Source of the DNA: Rhizobium sp. BK602
Lineage (GTDB): Bacteria > Pseudomonadota > Alphaproteobacteria > Rhizobiales > Rhizobiaceae
Assembly (NCBI RefSeq): GCF_014195095.1
Contig: NZ_JACIBC010000006.1
Location: 248,001 to 312,000, forward strand
Direction of reading: 5' to 3'
Length of the DNA: 64,000 nt
The notes under the pieces: model-generated
The model's input: the letters and a program-made list of their open reading frames with translations, nothing else
Database searches by the model: none
Told to the model about the DNA's origin: nothing
Made by a program: the position numbers and the translations under genes
Part shown: one piece after another, positions 8,102 through 17,183 of the stretch
Numbering within the stretch: the stretch's first letter is position 1
Layout of the letters: each line of letters begins with the position of its first letter

Positions 8102-8755
8102 ATGACCTCGCCCGAAGATCGCTGCCGCCTCGTTCTTGTCGTTCCCGATATCGCCGATGCCGAGGAACGGGCGAGAGTGGTGGCTGATGCCTTGAGGGGC
8201 GGAGACGTGGCTTCGGTCATCATCCCGCAATATGGGCTCGACGACGCGACCTTCCAGAAACATGCGGAGAAGCTGGTGCCGGTGGTGCAGGCGGCCGGCG
8301 CGGCAGCCCTGATTGCCGGCGACAGCCGCGTGGCCGGCCGCGCCAAGGCCGATGGCCTGCACATTACCGGCAATCTCGCCGAGCTGACGGAGGCGGTGGA
8401 GAAATTCGTGCCGAAGCTCATCGTCGGTGGCGGCAATGCCACCGACAGGCACCATGCGCTGGAGGTCGGCGAATTGCGCCCGGACTATATTTTCTTCGGC
8501 AAGCTCGACGGCGACATCAAGCCGGAAGCGCATCCGAAGAACGTGGCGCTCGGCGAATGGTGGGCGTCGATGATCGAGATTCCCTGTATCGTCATGGGCG
8601 GCACCGACCCGAAGTCGGCGCTGGAGGTGGCCCTGTCTGGTGCCGAATTCGTGGCGTTGCGCAGCGCCGTTTTCGCCGATCCGTCGGCGGCGCCGTCGAT
8701 CGTTGCGGAAGTGAATGCGCTTCTGGACGAAAAAGCGCCACGGTTTGAAGATTGA
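8102..8755 (+). CDS. Thiamine phosphate synthase-like protein
   Basis: A 217-residue TIM-barrel protein of the ThiE/TenI superfamily. LIAGDSRVAGRAKADGLHI is the strand that carries the pyrimidine-site residues, LIVGGGNATDRHHALEVGEL and DYIFFGKL match the middle strands, and IPCIVMGGTDP with ALRSAVF matches the phosphate-binding end. Authentic ThiE has an HLGQ-type motif that here reads HITG, so activity on the normal substrates is less certain. It is followed by a Sel1-repeat gene after 9 bases, so the two are probably co-transcribed. No other thiamine gene is nearby. Confidence 0.75.
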   Translation: MTSPEDRCRLVLVVPDIADAEERARVVADALRGGDVASVIIPQYGLDDATFQKHAEKLVPVVQAAGAAALIAGDSRVAGRAKADGLHITGNLAELTEAVEKFVPKLIVGGGNATDRHHALEVGELRPDYIFFGKLDGDIKPEAHPKNVALGEWWASMIEIPCIVMGGTDPKSALEVALSGAEFVALRSAVFADPSAAPSIVAEVNALLDEKAPRFED

Positions 8756-8764
8756 TAGCAATCC

Positions 8765-9991
8765 ATGTCGTTTACGCCTCGATTCCGTCACCATTCCTTC
8801 CTTGCTGTGCTCGCTTTCGGGCTGACGGCCTTGCCGTTGTTGGCGGTGGCGCAATCGGGCGATAGCGGTACGGCGCTGCCCGGAGTGGCCGCGCAATCCG
8901 ACAAGGGCGACCGCCCTGCCGTCGATGACGGGAGTTCCGACGATACCACCGTGCCGCCGGACGATGGTGCCGCCGCCAATGACGAGAGCGTCGTGACACG
9001 GCCGCTGGGCGCCGATGCGAGCACCTTCAAGACCGAGAAGATCCAGCCCAGCGCCGAGCCGAAAGCCGATAACGTCATGCCGTCGGAAGGGGTCGGCGTT
9101 TTCGACCGCATGGGTGCGAAGCTGCCGGACCTGCCGCCGGAAAAGCCGTTCAAGGGCAAGGTCGACGATGCCTATGGCGCCTTCCAGCGCGGCTATTACC
9201 TCACCGCGTTCCAGAGGGCCCTGCCGCGGGCACAGCTTGGCGACCCCGCCGCCCAGACCCTGCTTGCCGAGCTGATGTCCGAGGGGCTTGGCGTCAAGCG
9301 CGACAATAAGAGCGCCGCTTTCTGGTACAGCAAGGCGGCCGAGGGCGGCGACGCCACCGCGATGTTCAAATACGCACTGATCCTGATGGAGGGGCGCGAG
9401 GTGCCACGCGACCGCAAGAAGGCGGATGAGTGGATGAAGAAGGCGGCCGATGCCGGCCAGGCCTCCGCCGAATTCAACTGGGGGCAGATCCTGACCGCGG
9501 AAAATCCCGGCCTCAAGGGCCTGCAGATGGCGCTTCCCTATTATGAACAATCCGCCGAACAGGGCATCGCCGACGCGCAATATGCCGTCTCGCAGCTCTA
9601 TCTCAACATGCCCGACCTGCCGCCGGAAAAGAAGCAGCAGGCCCGCATGTGGCTGTCGCGCGCCGCCAATGCCGGCTTCGATACCGCCCAGCTCGACATG
9701 GGCGTCTGGCTGATCAACGGCACGGGCGGCAAGCAGGATCTGGAAAACGGCTTCAACTGGATGCGCGTCGCCGCCTATCGCGGCAATGTGGTTGCCCAGA
9801 ACAAGCTCGCGCATCTCTATATCAATGCGCTCGGCACGAAGCAGGACCCGGTCGCGGCCGCCACCTGGTATGTCATCTCCCGCCGCGCCGGTCTCAAGGA
9901 CCCGGAGCTCGAGGATTTCTACCAGGGCATCGAGGATTATCAGCAGAAGGCTGCCATCGACGCCGCCAACAGATTCCGCCGGGCGCGATAG
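8765..9991 (+). CDS. Exported Sel1-repeat protein
   Basis: A 408-residue protein with an N-terminal signal sequence (FLAVLAFGLTALPLLAVA), then about 110 residues of low-complexity Asp/Pro/Ala-rich linker, then a run of Sel1-like repeats from about residue 160 to 390 (for example ALILMEGREVPRDRKKADEW and WLINGTGGKQDLENGFNWMR). Sel1 repeats form alpha-solenoids that bind other proteins, often in envelope signalling or exopolysaccharide control in rhizobia. It follows the ThiE-like gene closely and precedes the inositol monophosphatase gene by 173 bp. Its partner is unknown. Confidence 0.88.
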   Translation: MSFTPRFRHHSFLAVLAFGLTALPLLAVAQSGDSGTALPGVAAQSDKGDRPAVDDGSSDDTTVPPDDGAAANDESVVTRPLGADASTFKTEKIQPSAEPKADNVMPSEGVGVFDRMGAKLPDLPPEKPFKGKVDDAYGAFQRGYYLTAFQRALPRAQLGDPAAQTLLAELMSEGLGVKRDNKSAAFWYSKAAEGGDATAMFKYALILMEGREVPRDRKKADEWMKKAADAGQASAEFNWGQILTAENPGLKGLQMALPYYEQSAEQGIADAQYAVSQLYLNMPDLPPEKKQQARMWLSRAANAGFDTAQLDMGVWLINGTGGKQDLENGFNWMRVAAYRGNVVAQNKLAHLYINALGTKQDPVAAATWYVISRRAGLKDPELEDFYQGIEDYQQKAAIDAANRFRRAR

Positions 9992-10164
9992 AGCGCGAAG
10001 GGCGAACTTCTCATTCTCCTGACGTCCGCCTGTCCCTCGGCACTTGAAATTCCCGCGATTTTGTGGTCTTGAGGCCGCCAATCTTTTATTGCGCTGCCGA
10101 TCCCGCTCCGCCGGGGCCTTCTCCGGGTCCGGTCAGTGCCTTCTGTATTACCCAAGGAAATCCG

Positions 10165-10965
10165 ATGGCCCGTTCTGCTCTTCTCAATGTCATGGTTCAG
10201 GCTGCCCTCAAGGCAGGCAAGTCGCTCAGCCGCGATTTCGGCGAAGTGCAGAACCTGCAGGTTTCGGTGAAGGGACCGGGCGATTTCGTCAGCCAGGCCG
10301 ACCTGAAGGCGCAGAAGATCATCCGCGACGAGCTCCTGAAGGCGCGGCCGACCTATGGCTTCCTCGGTGAGGAAGGCGAAGAGATCAAGGGTACCGACGG
10401 CGCGCATCGCTGGATCGTCGATCCGCTCGACGGCACCACCAACTTCCTGCACGGCATTCCGATGTTTGCCGTCTCGGTCGCGCTGGAGCGCAATGGCGAG
10501 ATCGTCGCCGGCGTCGTCTTCAATCCGGCAACGGACGAGCTCTACACCGCCGAGCGTGGCGGCGGCGCCTTCCTCAACGACCGTCGCCTGCGTGTGGCCT
10601 CGCGCCGCGTGCTGTCGGACAGCGTCATCGGCTGCGGCGTTCCGCATCTCGGCCGCGGCAATCACGGCAAGTTCCTGGTGGAGCTGCGCCATGTCATGGG
10701 CGAGGTCGCCGGCATGCGCCGTCTCGGCTCGGCCGCGCTCGATCTTGCCTATGTCGCCGCCGGCCGTTTCGACGGCTTCTGGGAAACCGATCTGTCGGCG
10801 TGGGACATGGCCGCCGGCATTCTGCTGGTGCGCGAAGCCGGCGGCTTCTCATCGGATTTCCACGGTGGCACCGACATGCTGGTCACCGGCTCGATCATCT
10901 GCGGCAACGAGCATATCCAGAAGGCGCTCGCCGAGGTTGTCAAGCGGCCGATCCCGTCGAAATAA
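10165..10965 (+). CDS. suhB: Inositol monophosphatase family protein (SuhB-like)
   Basis: A 266-residue Mg-dependent phosphatase. The metal-binding sites are visible: GEEGEE (about residue 70), WIVDPLDGTTNFLHG (about 86-100) and ETDLSAWDMAAG (about 210-221). These are the three motifs of the IMPase family, which removes phosphate from inositol phosphates; SuhB relatives also take part in rRNA transcription antitermination. ATG at 10165 after an AAGGAAA sequence gives the normal family length, although the frame is open further upstream. It is followed by the MotA/ExbB-like pair after 122 bp. Confidence 0.93.
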   Translation: MARSALLNVMVQAALKAGKSLSRDFGEVQNLQVSVKGPGDFVSQADLKAQKIIRDELLKARPTYGFLGEEGEEIKGTDGAHRWIVDPLDGTTNFLHGIPMFAVSVALERNGEIVAGVVFNPATDELYTAERGGGAFLNDRRLRVASRRVLSDSVIGCGVPHLGRGNHGKFLVELRHVMGEVAGMRRLGSAALDLAYVAAGRFDGFWETDLSAWDMAAGILLVREAGGFSSDFHGGTDMLVTGSIICGNEHIQKALAEVVKRPIPSK

Positions 10966-11087
10966 GCCTGCCGCCGCGCCATGAAACGGGCTGTTGCCAA
11001 CGGCCTGTTTTGTGCTTTGCGTCTCTTCAATTCGGCGCAATGTTGCACTAGTCTCCGGCTACGGAACATCCGGAGGCTGAGCGTGCA

Positions 11088-12131
11088 ATGGAAAATGTGA
11101 ACCTGCGGGATATGGGGTCGACCGACAATGTGTCGGGCGATTATGTCTACAAGCTCTCCAGCCCGATGGCCTTCTTCTGGACGATGATCCTTTTCCTGGT
11201 GATCGTCGGATTTATCGTCGCGATCCTGTTTCGTCAGGCGCAAGTCGCCTTCCTGCACAATCCCGGCCTCAACGGCCTGATCCTCGGTGTGCTGGCCGTC
11301 GGCATCCTGCTGGTCTTCAACCATGTGCTGATGCTGCGGCCCGAAGTCCGCTGGTTCAATCATTTCCGCGCCGCCGGCAATGCCGACAAGGTCGGCCGCG
11401 ATCCGCGGCTGCTGGCGCCGATGCGGGCGCTGATCGGTAACCGCCGCGGCATGCAGCTTTCGACGGCGACGCTGCGCTCGATTCTCGATTCCATCGCCAC
11501 CCGCCTCGATGAATCGCGCGACACCTCGCGCTATCTCATCGGCCTGCTCGTCTTCCTCGGCCTGCTCGGCACCTTCTGGGGCCTGATCGGCACGATCGGC
11601 TCGATCAACGACGTCATCCAGAGCCTGGATGTCGGCTCCGGCGACAGCGGCGACATTCTCGGCGCGCTGAAATCCGGCCTGTCCGGCCCGCTGGTCGGCA
11701 TGGGCACGGCCTTCTCCTCCTCGCTGCTCGGCCTTTCCGGCTCGCTGATCCTCGGCTTTCTCGATCTGCAGGCCGGCCGCGCGCAGAACCGGTTCTACAC
11801 CGAACTGGAAAATTGGCTGTCCTCCGTCACCGATGTCGGCTCGGATCTCGCTCCGGTCATCGAGGGTGCCAATGGTGCCTCCTCCGAGGATGTGCGCGCC
11901 CTTTCGGACTATCTGCGCAAGATCGCCGACGAGGGTGGCGGCCAGCGGTCGGTGACGGCCATGGCAAACCTCGCCGAAGGCATTCAGGGCCTGGTCAAGA
12001 ACATGCGCAACGAGCAGCAGATGCTGCGCGACTGGATCGAGGCGCAACAGGAGGAGGCGAAGTCGATGCGGCGCACGCTCGATCGCCTCGCCGACCGCAT
12101 CGGCCATACCGAGAAGACCGGGAGCAAATAA
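11088..12131 (+). CDS. MotA/TolQ/ExbB-like proton channel protein
   Basis: A 347-residue membrane protein. Two transmembrane helices lie at about residues 25-50 and 60-82, and two more in the MotA/ExbB homology region (YLIGLLVFLGLLGTFWGLIG and SSSLLGLSGSLILGFL, about 145-225). The C-terminal 90 residues are helical and charged. It is 3 bases upstream of an OmpA-like partner, and together they have the layout of a MotA-MotB or ExbB-ExbD motor in which ion flow drives a peptidoglycan-attached protein. No flagellar genes are nearby, and the protein is longer than MotA, so a flagellar role is unlikely. Confidence 0.85.
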   Translation: MENVNLRDMGSTDNVSGDYVYKLSSPMAFFWTMILFLVIVGFIVAILFRQAQVAFLHNPGLNGLILGVLAVGILLVFNHVLMLRPEVRWFNHFRAAGNADKVGRDPRLLAPMRALIGNRRGMQLSTATLRSILDSIATRLDESRDTSRYLIGLLVFLGLLGTFWGLIGTIGSINDVIQSLDVGSGDSGDILGALKSGLSGPLVGMGTAFSSSLLGLSGSLILGFLDLQAGRAQNRFYTELENWLSSVTDVGSDLAPVIEGANGASSEDVRALSDYLRKIADEGGGQRSVTAMANLAEGIQGLVKNMRNEQQMLRDWIEAQQEEAKSMRRTLDRLADRIGHTEKTGSK

Positions 12132-12134
12132 GTC

Positions 12135-13166
12135 ATGGCGCTTGCGCGAAACCGCCGCCATCAGCGATCGGTCGATTACTGGCCGGGCTTCGTCGATGCG
12201 CTGTCCACCCTGCTGATGGCGATCATGTTCCTGCTGACAGTGTTCGTCGTCGGCCAGTTCATCCTGAGCCGCGAGATTTCCGGCCGCGACGAGGTGCTGA
12301 ACCGCCTCAACAGCCGCATCAACGATCTGGTCGAGCAACTGGCGCTGGAAAAGAGCGGCAAGCAGGATCTCGAAGATACCGTCGCCAACCTGCAGGCATC
12401 GCTGTCTGTCGCGGAGACCGAGCGTTCGCGCCTGCAAACCCTGCTTGCGACCGGCTCCGGCAATAGCCAGGCGGCGCAGCAGCGTGTCGGCACGCTGACA
12501 CAGGAGCTGGACGATCAGAAGCAGACGAGCGCCCGCGCGCTAAGCCAGATCGATCTCCTCAACCAGCAGATCGCCGCGCTGCGCAGCCAGATCGCCGCCG
12601 TCGAAGCGGCGCTGCAGGCCTCGGAGGCCAAGGATCAGTCCTCGCAGGTGAAGATCGCCGATCTCGGCCGGCGGCTGAACGTGGCGCTGGCACAGCGCGT
12701 GCAGGAACTGAACCGCTATCGCTCCGACTTCTTCGGACGGCTGCGCGAGATCCTTTCCGACCGCGACAATATCCGCATCGTCGGTGACCGCTTCGTCTTC
12801 CAGTCGGAAGTCTTGTTCCCCTCGGGCGCGGCCGATCTCAATCCGGCCGGTCAGGCGGAGATGGCCAAGCTTGCCGCCGCCCTGATCGATCTGTCCAAGG
12901 AAATTCCGCCCGAGATCAACTGGGTGCTGCGTGTCGATGGACATACCGACAATGTGCCGTTGTCGGGCAACGGCCGCTATCCCGACAACTGGGCTCTGTC
13001 GTCGGCGCGCGCCATCGCCGTCGTCAAGTTCCTGATCGCCCAGGGTGTGCCCTCGGACCGTCTCGTCGCCGCCGGCTTCGGCGAATTCCAGCCGATCGCG
13101 CCCGGCGACACGCCGGAAGCCCGCGCCACCAATCGGCGTATCGAGCTGAAGCTGACGGAGAAGTAA
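12135..13166 (+). CDS. OmpA-domain peptidoglycan-binding protein with single TM and long coiled coil (MotB-like)
   Basis: A 343-residue protein with one N-terminal transmembrane helix (about residues 20-42, ALSTLLMAIMFLLTVFVVGQ), about 145 residues of heptad-rich coiled coil, and a C-terminal OmpA domain (about 210-343) with VDGHTDNVPL and NRRIELKL that binds peptidoglycan. The N-terminal SVDYWPGFVDALSTLL contains an aspartate just before the membrane helix, at the place of MotB's proton-binding Asp. The partner channel protein is encoded immediately upstream. The pair probably forms a cell-wall-linked ion-driven complex of unknown output. Confidence 0.86.
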   Translation: MALARNRRHQRSVDYWPGFVDALSTLLMAIMFLLTVFVVGQFILSREISGRDEVLNRLNSRINDLVEQLALEKSGKQDLEDTVANLQASLSVAETERSRLQTLLATGSGNSQAAQQRVGTLTQELDDQKQTSARALSQIDLLNQQIAALRSQIAAVEAALQASEAKDQSSQVKIADLGRRLNVALAQRVQELNRYRSDFFGRLREILSDRDNIRIVGDRFVFQSEVLFPSGAADLNPAGQAEMAKLAAALIDLSKEIPPEINWVLRVDGHTDNVPLSGNGRYPDNWALSSARAIAVVKFLIAQGVPSDRLVAAGFGEFQPIAPGDTPEARATNRRIELKLTEK

Positions 13167-13229
13167 GCGTCCGCTTCCGGCTGGAGGACTAAGTGGGTGC
13201 TTTCGGCGTATTCCGCGGTTGCGACGTGG

Positions 13230-14468
13230 CTAATCCATGAGGGCAGCCAGCCGCGCGGAAAGGAATTCCCGGACCGTGGAACTGTCGCTCAAGCCGATCG
13301 CGGTCCGATAGGCGCTGGCGGCGCCCGGCATGTCGCCCGTCTCGCTCAGCAGATGCGCGCGCACGGCCCAATAGGGTTGGTAACTGGCGACATCCCGCTC
13401 GGCCAGCAGATTCAGTTGATGCAATCCGGCCGTTGCCCCCTGAGCCCGGCCGATGACGGTGGCGCGGCCGACGCGGGCACCTGTCGTCGGCGTCATCAGT
13501 ACGAGCGCGTCGTAAAGCGTGACCAGAGCCGTCCAATCGGTGATGCCTGAGCGGCGGCGTTCGGCGTGGACGGACTGGATTGCCGCCTGGCACTGGAACG
13601 GGCCAAGCCGGCCGCAACGTCCCGCCTGCCGCAGCAGATCGTCGGCTTCAGAGATCATGACGGCATTCCAGCGCGCGACGTCCTGCTCGTCGAGAGGCAC
13701 ATAGCGGCCAACCGTATCCCGACGCGCGTCGCGACGGGCTTCGCAATAGAGCATCAGGGACAGGAGGCCGGCCGCTTCCGGCTCTTCCGGTAGGATGGCA
13801 AGCAGGGCACGGCCGAGCCAGATGGCCTCTTGCGCCAACGAGCCACGTTTGTCCGCTTCGCCGTCGAGGCCGTCCCAGCCGAGACCGTAGGCGGCATAGA
13901 TCGCCGACAGTACGCCGGTCAGCCGTTCCGGCAGCATCGAGCGCTCGGGAACGGTGAACGGAACACGGGCCTCGCGGATCTTGGTCTTTGCCCGCACCAG
14001 CCTTTGGCTCATCGCCTCCGGCGAAGCGATGAAGGCCCGAGCCATCGTCCTGGCATCGATGCCGAGAACCGTCTGCAGCATCAGCGGCGTGTGCATCGAC
14101 CGATCTATGGCGGGATGGGTGCAGGCGAACAACAGCTTCAATCGCTCGTCGGGAAAGGCCGGACTGTCCGCATTCATGCTTTCCTGTGCTTCCTCGAATG
14201 CCATGGCGATCCGGTCCTGGGCGGCGGCTTTGACTTTTGCGTGCCTTGCCGCTCGATAGAGATTCCGCCTTGCCGCGACCAGGAGCCAGGCTTCGGGACT
14301 ATCGGGAATGCCATCTGCCGGCCAGACGCGCAGAGCTGCGGCGAGAGCCTCGGAAAGAGCATCCTCCGCCGCCGGCACGTCGCCTGAGCGCGCCGTCAGA
14401 AAAGCGACCAGCTTGCCATAGGATTGGCGCGCCACCCGCTCGGCGGCGCGCTCAACGTCGGCGCTCAT
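13230..14468 (-). CDS. ECF RNA polymerase sigma factor, ECF42 type with C-terminal TPR-like domain
   Basis: A 412-residue sigma factor, about twice the length of ordinary ECF factors. The N-terminal half has region 2 (LVAFLTARSGDVPAAEDALSEALAAALRVWP) and region 4 (LQTVLGIDARTMARAFIAS, then SQRLVRAKTKIREA). The C-terminal half is an alpha-helical repeat domain (EAAGLLSLMLYCEARRDAR, later HQLNLLAERDVASYQPYWAV) characteristic of the ECF42 group. That group has no anti-sigma factor and is linked to DGPF/YCII proteins. Just such a gene lies 7 bases upstream on the same strand. Confidence 0.92.
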   Translation of the reverse strand: MSADVERAAERVARQSYGKLVAFLTARSGDVPAAEDALSEALAAALRVWPADGIPDSPEAWLLVAARRNLYRAARHAKVKAAAQDRIAMAFEEAQESMNADSPAFPDERLKLLFACTHPAIDRSMHTPLMLQTVLGIDARTMARAFIASPEAMSQRLVRAKTKIREARVPFTVPERSMLPERLTGVLSAIYAAYGLGWDGLDGEADKRGSLAQEAIWLGRALLAILPEEPEAAGLLSLMLYCEARRDARRDTVGRYVPLDEQDVARWNAVMISEADDLLRQAGRCGRLGPFQCQAAIQSVHAERRRSGITDWTALVTLYDALVLMTPTTGARVGRATVIGRAQGATAGLHQLNLLAERDVASYQPYWAVRAHLLSETGDMPGAASAYRTAIGLSDSSTVREFLSARLAALMD

Positions 14469-14475
14469 GGTCGTT

Positions 14476-14814
14476 TCATATCAAGAGACGCGGCCGTATT
14501 TCGACGGAACCTTGCGGGGAAACCGGCACGCGCACAGCCCATTCCAACGCGGTGTCGAGATCCGGCACGTCGATCAGATAGAAACCGCCGAGCTGTTCCT
14601 TGCCTTCCGGGTAGGGTCCATCCTGGACGTCGTGATCCTCGCCACGGCGGCGGACGGTCGTCGCCGTCTCGGGCGCGGTCAGTCCGGCGCCGCCCGTCAT
14701 GATGCCGGCCTGGACGAGCGCCTGCGTATAGGCGATCCAGCCGTTCCTGTAGGCGGGGTCCTCGCGCCTCTTAAAATCCTCAGCCGATTCACGAATGATC
14801 AAAGCATATTGCAT
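14476..14814 (-). CDS. YciI/YCII family DGPF protein
   Basis: A 112-residue protein beginning MQYALIIRESAEDF and carrying QDGPYPEGKEQLGGFYLIDV, the DGPF-type motif of YCII proteins (here DGPY). The family folds as a ferredoxin-like dimer and its biochemical role is not settled. ATG at 14814 follows an AGGAGA sequence; the longer reading frame is not needed. It comes directly before the ECF42-type sigma gene, the usual arrangement in which the sigma factor drives the DGPF gene. Confidence 0.9.
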   Translation of the reverse strand: MQYALIIRESAEDFKRREDPAYRNGWIAYTQALVQAGIMTGGAGLTAPETATTVRRRGEDHDVQDGPYPEGKEQLGGFYLIDVPDLDTALEWAVRVPVSPQGSVEIRPRLLI

Positions 14815-14994
14815 GGGATATCTCCTGCTCTGCGTGTGACAGTATTCCCGGTCCTGCGGCGCATCCAATAGGCAAATGTCGAAATGCGGCGCCTCGCCGG
14901 TGGAGCGGCTTCATGCCTTCCGATACAATGAACCGCGAGTGCCGGTGATTTCGACAGATCGGTGCGAATTTTCCAATTTTCTTTGACGATCAAA

Positions 14995-15029
14995 TAAAAA
15001 CGGCCGGCACACCAGAAGGCGGCCGGCCG
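14995..15029 (-). terminator. Rho-independent terminator of yegP-like gene
   Basis: On the minus strand a CGGCCGGC/GCCGGCCG 8-bp stem is followed directly by TTTTTATTTG. It lies about 35 bases after the stop of the DUF1508 gene. Confidence 0.75.
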
Positions 15030-15065
15030 TAAAAGGCTGTTCTAACAGGCGCTAGACGCGATGTC

Positions 15066-15254
15066 TTAGGCGGTAGCGGTGGTCTGATCGTCGATGACGG
15101 CGCCGCCGACATGGGCCTTGATGGATTCGATGGCGTGCAAGGCCGAGGCTTTCGCCTTGTAACCTTCGGAACCGAACATGGTTTCGCCGTTCGAGGCCTT
15201 GAACCGGAATCGGAATTCGCCAGCCTTGTCCTTGTAGACTTCAAATTTATACAT
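15066..15254 (-). CDS. DUF1508 (YegP-type) small protein
   Basis: A 62-residue protein made of a single DUF1508 unit: YKFEVYKDKAGEFRFRFKAS then GETMFGSEGYKAKASALHAI. YegP of E. coli has two such units, so this is the short form common in alphaproteobacteria. The fold is small alpha/beta and the function unknown. It stands alone with its own terminator, just downstream of the ABC exporter gene on the same strand. Confidence 0.87.
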   Translation of the reverse strand: MYKFEVYKDKAGEFRFRFKASNGETMFGSEGYKAKASALHAIESIKAHVGGAVIDDQTTATA

Positions 15255-15362
15255 CGTTCCCGTCTCCTAGAATCGCATCAGCGCGAGATGACGCGGGAAA
15301 TCTAGCTTAACTTCAAAGCTATTTCCACCTGTTGTATTCAACTTGACTTGATTAATCCCTTG

Positions 15363-17183
15363 TTATTTCACGGCAAGCATGCGCTCGTCGATCCCGGCGT
15401 CGAATTGCAGCCGGGCCAGCTTGGCGTAAATGCCGCCCTGGTGGATGAGGCTCTGGTGCGTGCCTTCCTCGACGATGCGGCCCTGATCGAGCACGAGGAT
15501 GCGGTCGGCCTTCAGAACGGTCGCCAGGCGATGGGCGATGACAAGCGTAGTGCGGGTCTCCATCAGGCCGTCGAGCGCCTTCTGGACCAGCGTCTCGCTC
15601 TCGGCGTCGAGTGCCGATGTCGCTTCGTCGAGCAGCAGGATCGGCGCATTCTTCAGGATGGCGCGGGCAATGGCGATGCGCTGGCGCTGGCCGCCCGAAA
15701 GGGTGATGCCGCGCTCGCCGACGGGCGTGTCATAGCCGCGATCCAGCCGCGAGATGAATTCGTCCGCCTGGGCGGCGATCGCCGCTGCCCGTATTTCGTC
15801 GCGCGTGGCGCCGGGGCGGCCGAAGGCGATATTGTCGAGGATCGTGGCGGCAAAGATCGTCGTGTCCTGCGGCACGATGGCAATGCGGTCCCTCAGGGCA
15901 TCGGGTGAGACCTTGCGGGCATCGATGCCGTCGATGGCGACGCTGCCCTGCTGCGGATCGTAGAAGCGCAGCATCAGCGAGAAGATCGTGCTCTTGCCGG
16001 CGCCGGACGGGCCGACGATCGCGACCGTTTCGCCCGGCTTGACCGAAAGCGACAGCCCATGCAGCGCCGATTTTCCCGGCCGCGACGGATAGGAAAAATG
16101 CACGTCGGAGAAATCGACGCGGCCTTGCGGCGGCTGGGGCAGGGGCAGCGGGTTGGCAGGGGCGGCGATCGGCGACACCTCGGCCAGCAGCTCGCCCAGG
16201 CGATCGGCGGCGCCGGCGGCCTGCGAGAGTTCCCCCCAGACTTCCGACAGCGAGCCGAGCGATGTGCCGGCAATGACGGAATAGAGCAGAAACTGCCCGA
16301 GCGTGCCCGCCGACATCGTCCCGGCCAGCACATTCTGGGCGCCGACCCACAGGACGGCGACGACGCTGCCGAAGATCATGGTGATGGCAAAGCCGGTCAG
16401 CAGCGAGCGGGATTTGATCGCGGCGCGCGCCGCCTGATAGGCGTCCTCGACGGCCGCGCCATATCGCGCGCCCGCGGCGGCCTCGCCGTTATAGGCCTGG
16501 ATGGTGCGGCTGGCGGCGATGGTTTCGTTGGCGTAGGCCGAGGCATTGGCGAGGGTGTCCTGCGCGGCACGCGAGCGCTTGCGCACCGAGCGGCCGAAGC
16601 TGACGAGCGGCAGCACGATCACCGGAATGGCGACCAGCACGATGCTCGACAGCTTCGGGCTGGTGACGATCATCATGCCGACGGCGCCAAGACAGAGGAT
16701 GAGGTTGCGCAGCGCCACGGAGGCGGTCGCGCCGACGGCGGACTTGATCTGCGTGGTATCGGCCGTCAGGCGCGAGACGATCTCGCCGGACTGGTTGATA
16801 TCGAAGAAGGCGGGCGACAGCCGCGTCACATGGTCGAAGACCTCACGGCGCATATCCGAGACGATGCGCTCGCCGATGGTGATGACGAAATAGTAGCGCA
16901 TTGCACTTGCGACAGCCAGCACGACGGCCATCGCCATGATGGCGAGGAAATAGCTGTCGATGAGGCCACGGTCGGTGTGGTCGAAGCCGTGGTCGATCAT
17001 ACGCCGGACGGCAAGCGGCAAGGCAAGGGACGTGACGGCGGCCGCCACCAGCGCGACGATGGCGCCCGCCACCATGCCACGGTAACGCTTGAGATAGGGC
17101 ACCAGCCGTCCCAGGGGCCGGATGGATCCGCGTTTTTTGTCGTCTGTCTGGCTCGTCTCTGACAAGTCGTCTCCAATCCCCAT
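15363..17183 (-). CDS. ABC transporter, fused permease and ATPase (exporter)
   Basis: About 606 residues with six transmembrane helices in the first 330 residues and an ATPase domain from about 365. Walker A reads GPSGAGKST, the signature is LSGGQRQR, Walker B is ILLLDEATSALD and the switch histidine lies in IAHRLAT. This half-transporter layout belongs to type IV exporters such as MsbA and multidrug transporters, working as a dimer in the inner membrane. The start is uncertain: ATG at 17183 is chosen, but a TTG at about 17165 with GGAG five bases upstream and further ATGs up to 17273 are possible. Substrate unknown. Confidence 0.9.
   Translation of the reverse strand: MGIGDDLSETSQTDDKKRGSIRPLGRLVPYLKRYRGMVAGAIVALVAAAVTSLALPLAVRRMIDHGFDHTDRGLIDSYFLAIMAMAVVLAVASAMRYYFVITIGERIVSDMRREVFDHVTRLSPAFFDINQSGEIVSRLTADTTQIKSAVGATASVALRNLILCLGAVGMMIVTSPKLSSIVLVAIPVIVLPLVSFGRSVRKRSRAAQDTLANASAYANETIAASRTIQAYNGEAAAGARYGAAVEDAYQAARAAIKSRSLLTGFAITMIFGSVVAVLWVGAQNVLAGTMSAGTLGQFLLYSVIAGTSLGSLSEVWGELSQAAGAADRLGELLAEVSPIAAPANPLPLPQPPQGRVDFSDVHFSYPSRPGKSALHGLSLSVKPGETVAIVGPSGAGKSTIFSLMLRFYDPQQGSVAIDGIDARKVSPDALRDRIAIVPQDTTIFAATILDNIAFGRPGATRDEIRAAAIAAQADEFISRLDRGYDTPVGERGITLSGGQRQRIAIARAILKNAPILLLDEATSALDAESETLVQKALDGLMETRTTLVIAHRLATVLKADRILVLDQGRIVEEGTHQSLIHQGGIYAKLARLQFDAGIDERMLAVK

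Noticed and set aside
8036..10081. A 681-codon open frame on the minus strand opposite the ThiE-like and Sel1 genes
   Set aside because: It mirrors two well-supported plus-strand genes, has a low-complexity Arg/Gly/His-rich sequence and no family likeness. It is a by-product of high GC codon use.
10749..12437. A 562-codon minus-strand frame opposite the inositol phosphatase and MotA-like genes
   Set aside because: The translated sequence is a repetitive His/Gln/Arg shadow without any motif, while the plus-strand genes have strong family signatures.
11088..13166. Zorya-type defence system suggested by the MotA-like and OmpA-like pair
   Set aside because: None of the accessory helicase or nuclease genes of Zorya is nearby; flanking genes are ordinary metabolism and a sigma factor.
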